DNA of 64,000 bases from Salinispirillum sp049115955 (lineage in GTDB: Bacteria > Pseudomonadota > Gammaproteobacteria > Pseudomonadales > Natronospirillaceae): NCBI GenBank assembly GCA_049115955.1, contig JAGDZJ010000002.1, positions 62,001-126,000 on the forward strand. The letters run 5' to 3'. The translations under genes and the position numbers were made by a program. Below the pieces are notes generated by a model. It was not told where the DNA came from. It ran no database searches and saw only the letters and a list, made by a program, of their open reading frames with translations. Shown in pieces: positions 62,443 through 64,000 of this stretch (the first letter of the stretch is position 1; every line of letters begins with the position of its first letter).

Positions 62443-62488
62443 TATCCATTATTACTTAATTTGGCATATAATGGATACAAATATATCC
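62443..62488. promoter_or_regulatory. HipB-type operator region
   Basis: TATCCATTAT (62443-62452) and ATAATGGATA (62468-62477) form a perfect 10-bp inverted repeat, and GGATA-N6-TATCC (62473-62488) overlaps it. E. coli HipB binds TATCC-N8-GGATA sites, so the half-sites are the same with different spacing. It lies 11 nt before the antitoxin ATG, as expected for autorepression. Confidence 0.65.
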
Positions 62489-62498
62489 GTTTAGTACC

Positions 62499-62792
62499 AT
62501 GAACCCTCTATTATTGCTCGACGACACCGATATACAACAAGCCTTTGCCACGCATCTCCGTACGTTGCGTAAGCAAGCCAAGCTCTCTCGCCAAGCATTG
62601 GCCGAGCGCAGTGGTGTGCCAGCACCTACGCTTAAAAAGTTCGAGCTGACGGGACAAATCTCATTTCGCCAATTGCTTTTACTTTGGCAATGCCTGGATG
62701 ACCTAAAGCGTTTATACGAGTTAACACAGACACTACCGCATAATGAGCGCATGCCCACGTCCATCGAAGAGGTACTAAAAGATGAGTTTTAA
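62499..62792 (+). CDS. hipB: HipB-like antitoxin, Xre-type DNA-binding protein
   Basis: 97 aa. Helix-turn-helix of the Cro/CI type at about residues 18-60 (LRTLRKQAKLSRQALAERSG). Neutralises HipA and represses the operon together with it. Its TAA overlaps the hipA start region by 11 nt. Confidence 0.88.
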   Translation: MNPLLLLDDTDIQQAFATHLRTLRKQAKLSRQALAERSGVPAPTLKKFELTGQISFRQLLLLWQCLDDLKRLYELTQTLPHNERMPTSIEEVLKDEF

Positions 62793-64000
62793 GCCAATAC
62801 AAAAACTCAATGTCTCTCGTACCTTAACCAGCGGCAAACAGGTTTTGGTCGGTACATTAGCGCAAAACCGACAAGGCGTGTTTTTTCAATACGACAACCA
62901 ATATCTCGATCAATTCGGCAATCTGTCGCCCTTTTTACTAGAGACAACCAGCGCGTTACAGACCCCACCGAAGGAACCGCATGGCGGCTTACACGGCGTA
63001 TTTGCCGATAGCCTGCCCGATGGCTGGGGATTGCTGTTGCAGAACCGCATTTTTCGCCAGCATGGCATACTGCCAACGCACGTCACCCTGATGGATCGCC
63101 TAGCTTTCATCGGCAATAGAGCCATGGGGGCACTGACATTCATGCCCGAATCAGCATACCAACCCACACCCGATACCAGCATGGATTTGGCGACATTGGG
63201 CCTAGAAGCACAGGCCCTGTTTGACCGTGCCTTGGATGACCACGACACAGTCCAGACCGAAGCCGTGCTGTCTGCACTGGTGGCCGCTGGCAGTTCAGGC
63301 GGCGCGCGCCCGAAAGCGCAGCTCTTCTTTTCAGCGGAAGACCCACAGCACTGTCGTACGCATCCCATTCAAGGTGACAGCGCTTGGCTGGTGAAGTTTA
63401 CGTCACAAAACTTACCTCTTGGCCATGACGAGGGCATGTGCGAGGCCGCCTATTTGCAGTTGGCGCGCTTAGCCAATTTACAGCCGCCCACATGGCAATT
63501 GCTGAACGCACCAGCTAAAAGCGGTGCCCAACATTGGTTAGCCGTGCGGCGTTTCGACTGGATAGACAATGGCCCAAAGGCTGCGTCAGGGCGGCTCCAT
63601 ATGCACAGCGCTTGTGGCTTGCTGGACGCTGATTTTCGCACGCCGAGTCTGGATTACGAGGACTTAATTAAAGCCAGCCGTCAGCTCTGCAAATCCCCCA
63701 TGGTAGGGCAACTGCAATTTCGCCGTGCGATGTTTAATCTGTTCGCCAGCAATCAAGATGACCACAGCAAGAACTGGGCATTTTTGCAGGACGATCAAGG
63801 CCAATGGCAACCGGCACCCTTCTATGACGTAACGTTCAGCCCGCATCCATACAACCAACACGCCACGGCCTTCAATGGTTTCGGCAAACAACCACCGCTA
63901 AAAGCCATGCAAAAGCTGGCGGCAACGGCGGGCTTTGCCAATTGGAAACAAGCGCAACAGCATATACAGGACATTGCGGATGTCGTCTCTCGCTTTCCAG
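62782..64000 (+). CDS. hipA: HipA-family kinase toxin (3' part outside window)
   Basis: Ser/Thr kinase toxin of a type II module; E. coli HipA phosphorylates GltX. 406 codons visible, open at the window edge. N-terminal HipA-N1 subdomain (about 1-105) including HGVFADSLPDGWG, the Gly-rich loop AGSSGGARPKA (about 172-182), and the catalytic NQDDHSKNWAF (about 325-335) with the metal-binding FYDVTFSP. Usual length about 420-440, so nearly complete. Confidence 0.92.
   Translation, partial: MSFKPIQKLNVSRTLTSGKQVLVGTLAQNRQGVFFQYDNQYLDQFGNLSPFLLETTSALQTPPKEPHGGLHGVFADSLPDGWGLLLQNRIFRQHGILPTHVTLMDRLAFIGNRAMGALTFMPESAYQPTPDTSMDLATLGLEAQALFDRALDDHDTVQTEAVLSALVAAGSSGGARPKAQLFFSAEDPQHCRTHPIQGDSAWLVKFTSQNLPLGHDEGMCEAAYLQLARLANLQPPTWQLLNAPAKSGAQHWLAVRRFDWIDNGPKAASGRLHMHSACGLLDADFRTPSLDYEDLIKASRQLCKSPMVGQLQFRRAMFNLFASNQDDHSKNWAFLQDDQGQWQPAPFYDVTFSPHPYNQHATAFNGFGKQPPLKAMQKLAATAGFANWKQAQQHIQDIADVVSRFP

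Overview
The window is about 64 kb of a roughly 55% GC chromosome from a heterotrophic gammaproteobacterium. The gene content (cyanide-insensitive bd oxidase with RegB/RegA, a YjfB-like motility protein, TRAP uptake, quinate/shikimate and aromatic catabolism, Gal genes without a PTS) would suit a marine or saline Oceanospirillales/Saccharospirillaceae-type organism. That placement is a guess from gene style, not a phylogeny.

Left part (1-8.3 kb): a galactose/alpha-galactoside unit. A leftward operon runs galT-galK-two sugar ABC permeases-GH36 alpha-galactosidase (cut by the window edge). A LacI/GalR-type repressor is divergent from it, and galE lies on its far side. Two near-identical TGAAAACGTTTTCA palindromes, before galT and before galE, plus a weaker copy before the repressor gene, outline a small GalR regulon. 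Next (8.5-16.4 kb) comes a rightward redox/respiration block: RegB/RegA two-component system, CioA/CioB quinol oxidase, then CydD/CydC. From 16.5 to 20.6 kb are two DMT-type permeases, an AraC regulator and a PcaQ-like LysR regulator.

Middle (20.7-36.3 kb): a long leftward operon codes for a branched-chain-amino-acid-type ABC importer, an aromatic-type aldehyde dehydrogenase, a coniferyl-alcohol-dehydrogenase-like SDR and a flotillin. The combination suggests uptake and oxidation of an aromatic alcohol or aldehyde. It is followed by housekeeping genes: UspA behind an FNR/Anr box, a nonsense-split alpha/beta hydrolase, an HxlR regulator, a GNAT, an SGNH hydrolase, a MazG-like enzyme, YebC/YeeN, a YjfB-like protein and a polytopic membrane protein.

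Defence island (36.3-55.5 kb, all leftward): it starts beside a tRNA-Arg(CCG) gene whose D-arm carries an 18-nt insertion. A type I hsdR comes first, with its C-terminus cut off and replaced by unrelated sequence. Then comes an AT-richer block: N6-adenine methylase, a 936-aa protein I do not recognise, a DrmA-like helicase and a DrmB-like DUF1998 protein. This resembles DISARM but has no DrmC (PLD) and no DrmD. An IetA/IetS-type AAA ATPase-subtilase pair follows, and finally hsdM interrupted by one in-frame TAA. No hsdS is present. The simplest reading is that a DISARM-like system plus IetAS landed in, and replaced part of, a type I restriction locus that then decayed.

Right part (55.6-64 kb): a TetR regulator divergent from a TRAP transporter-3-dehydroshikimate dehydratase-shikimate/quinate dehydrogenase operon, which would take up quinate/shikimate-like acids and convert them to protocatechuate. 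A permease gene remnant and a HipB/HipA toxin-antitoxin pair (hipA cut by the window edge) end the window.

A family of about 60-bp intergenic hairpins (six copies) with a conserved core and arms that differ between copies yet stay complementary is scattered through the left half, mostly between convergent genes.
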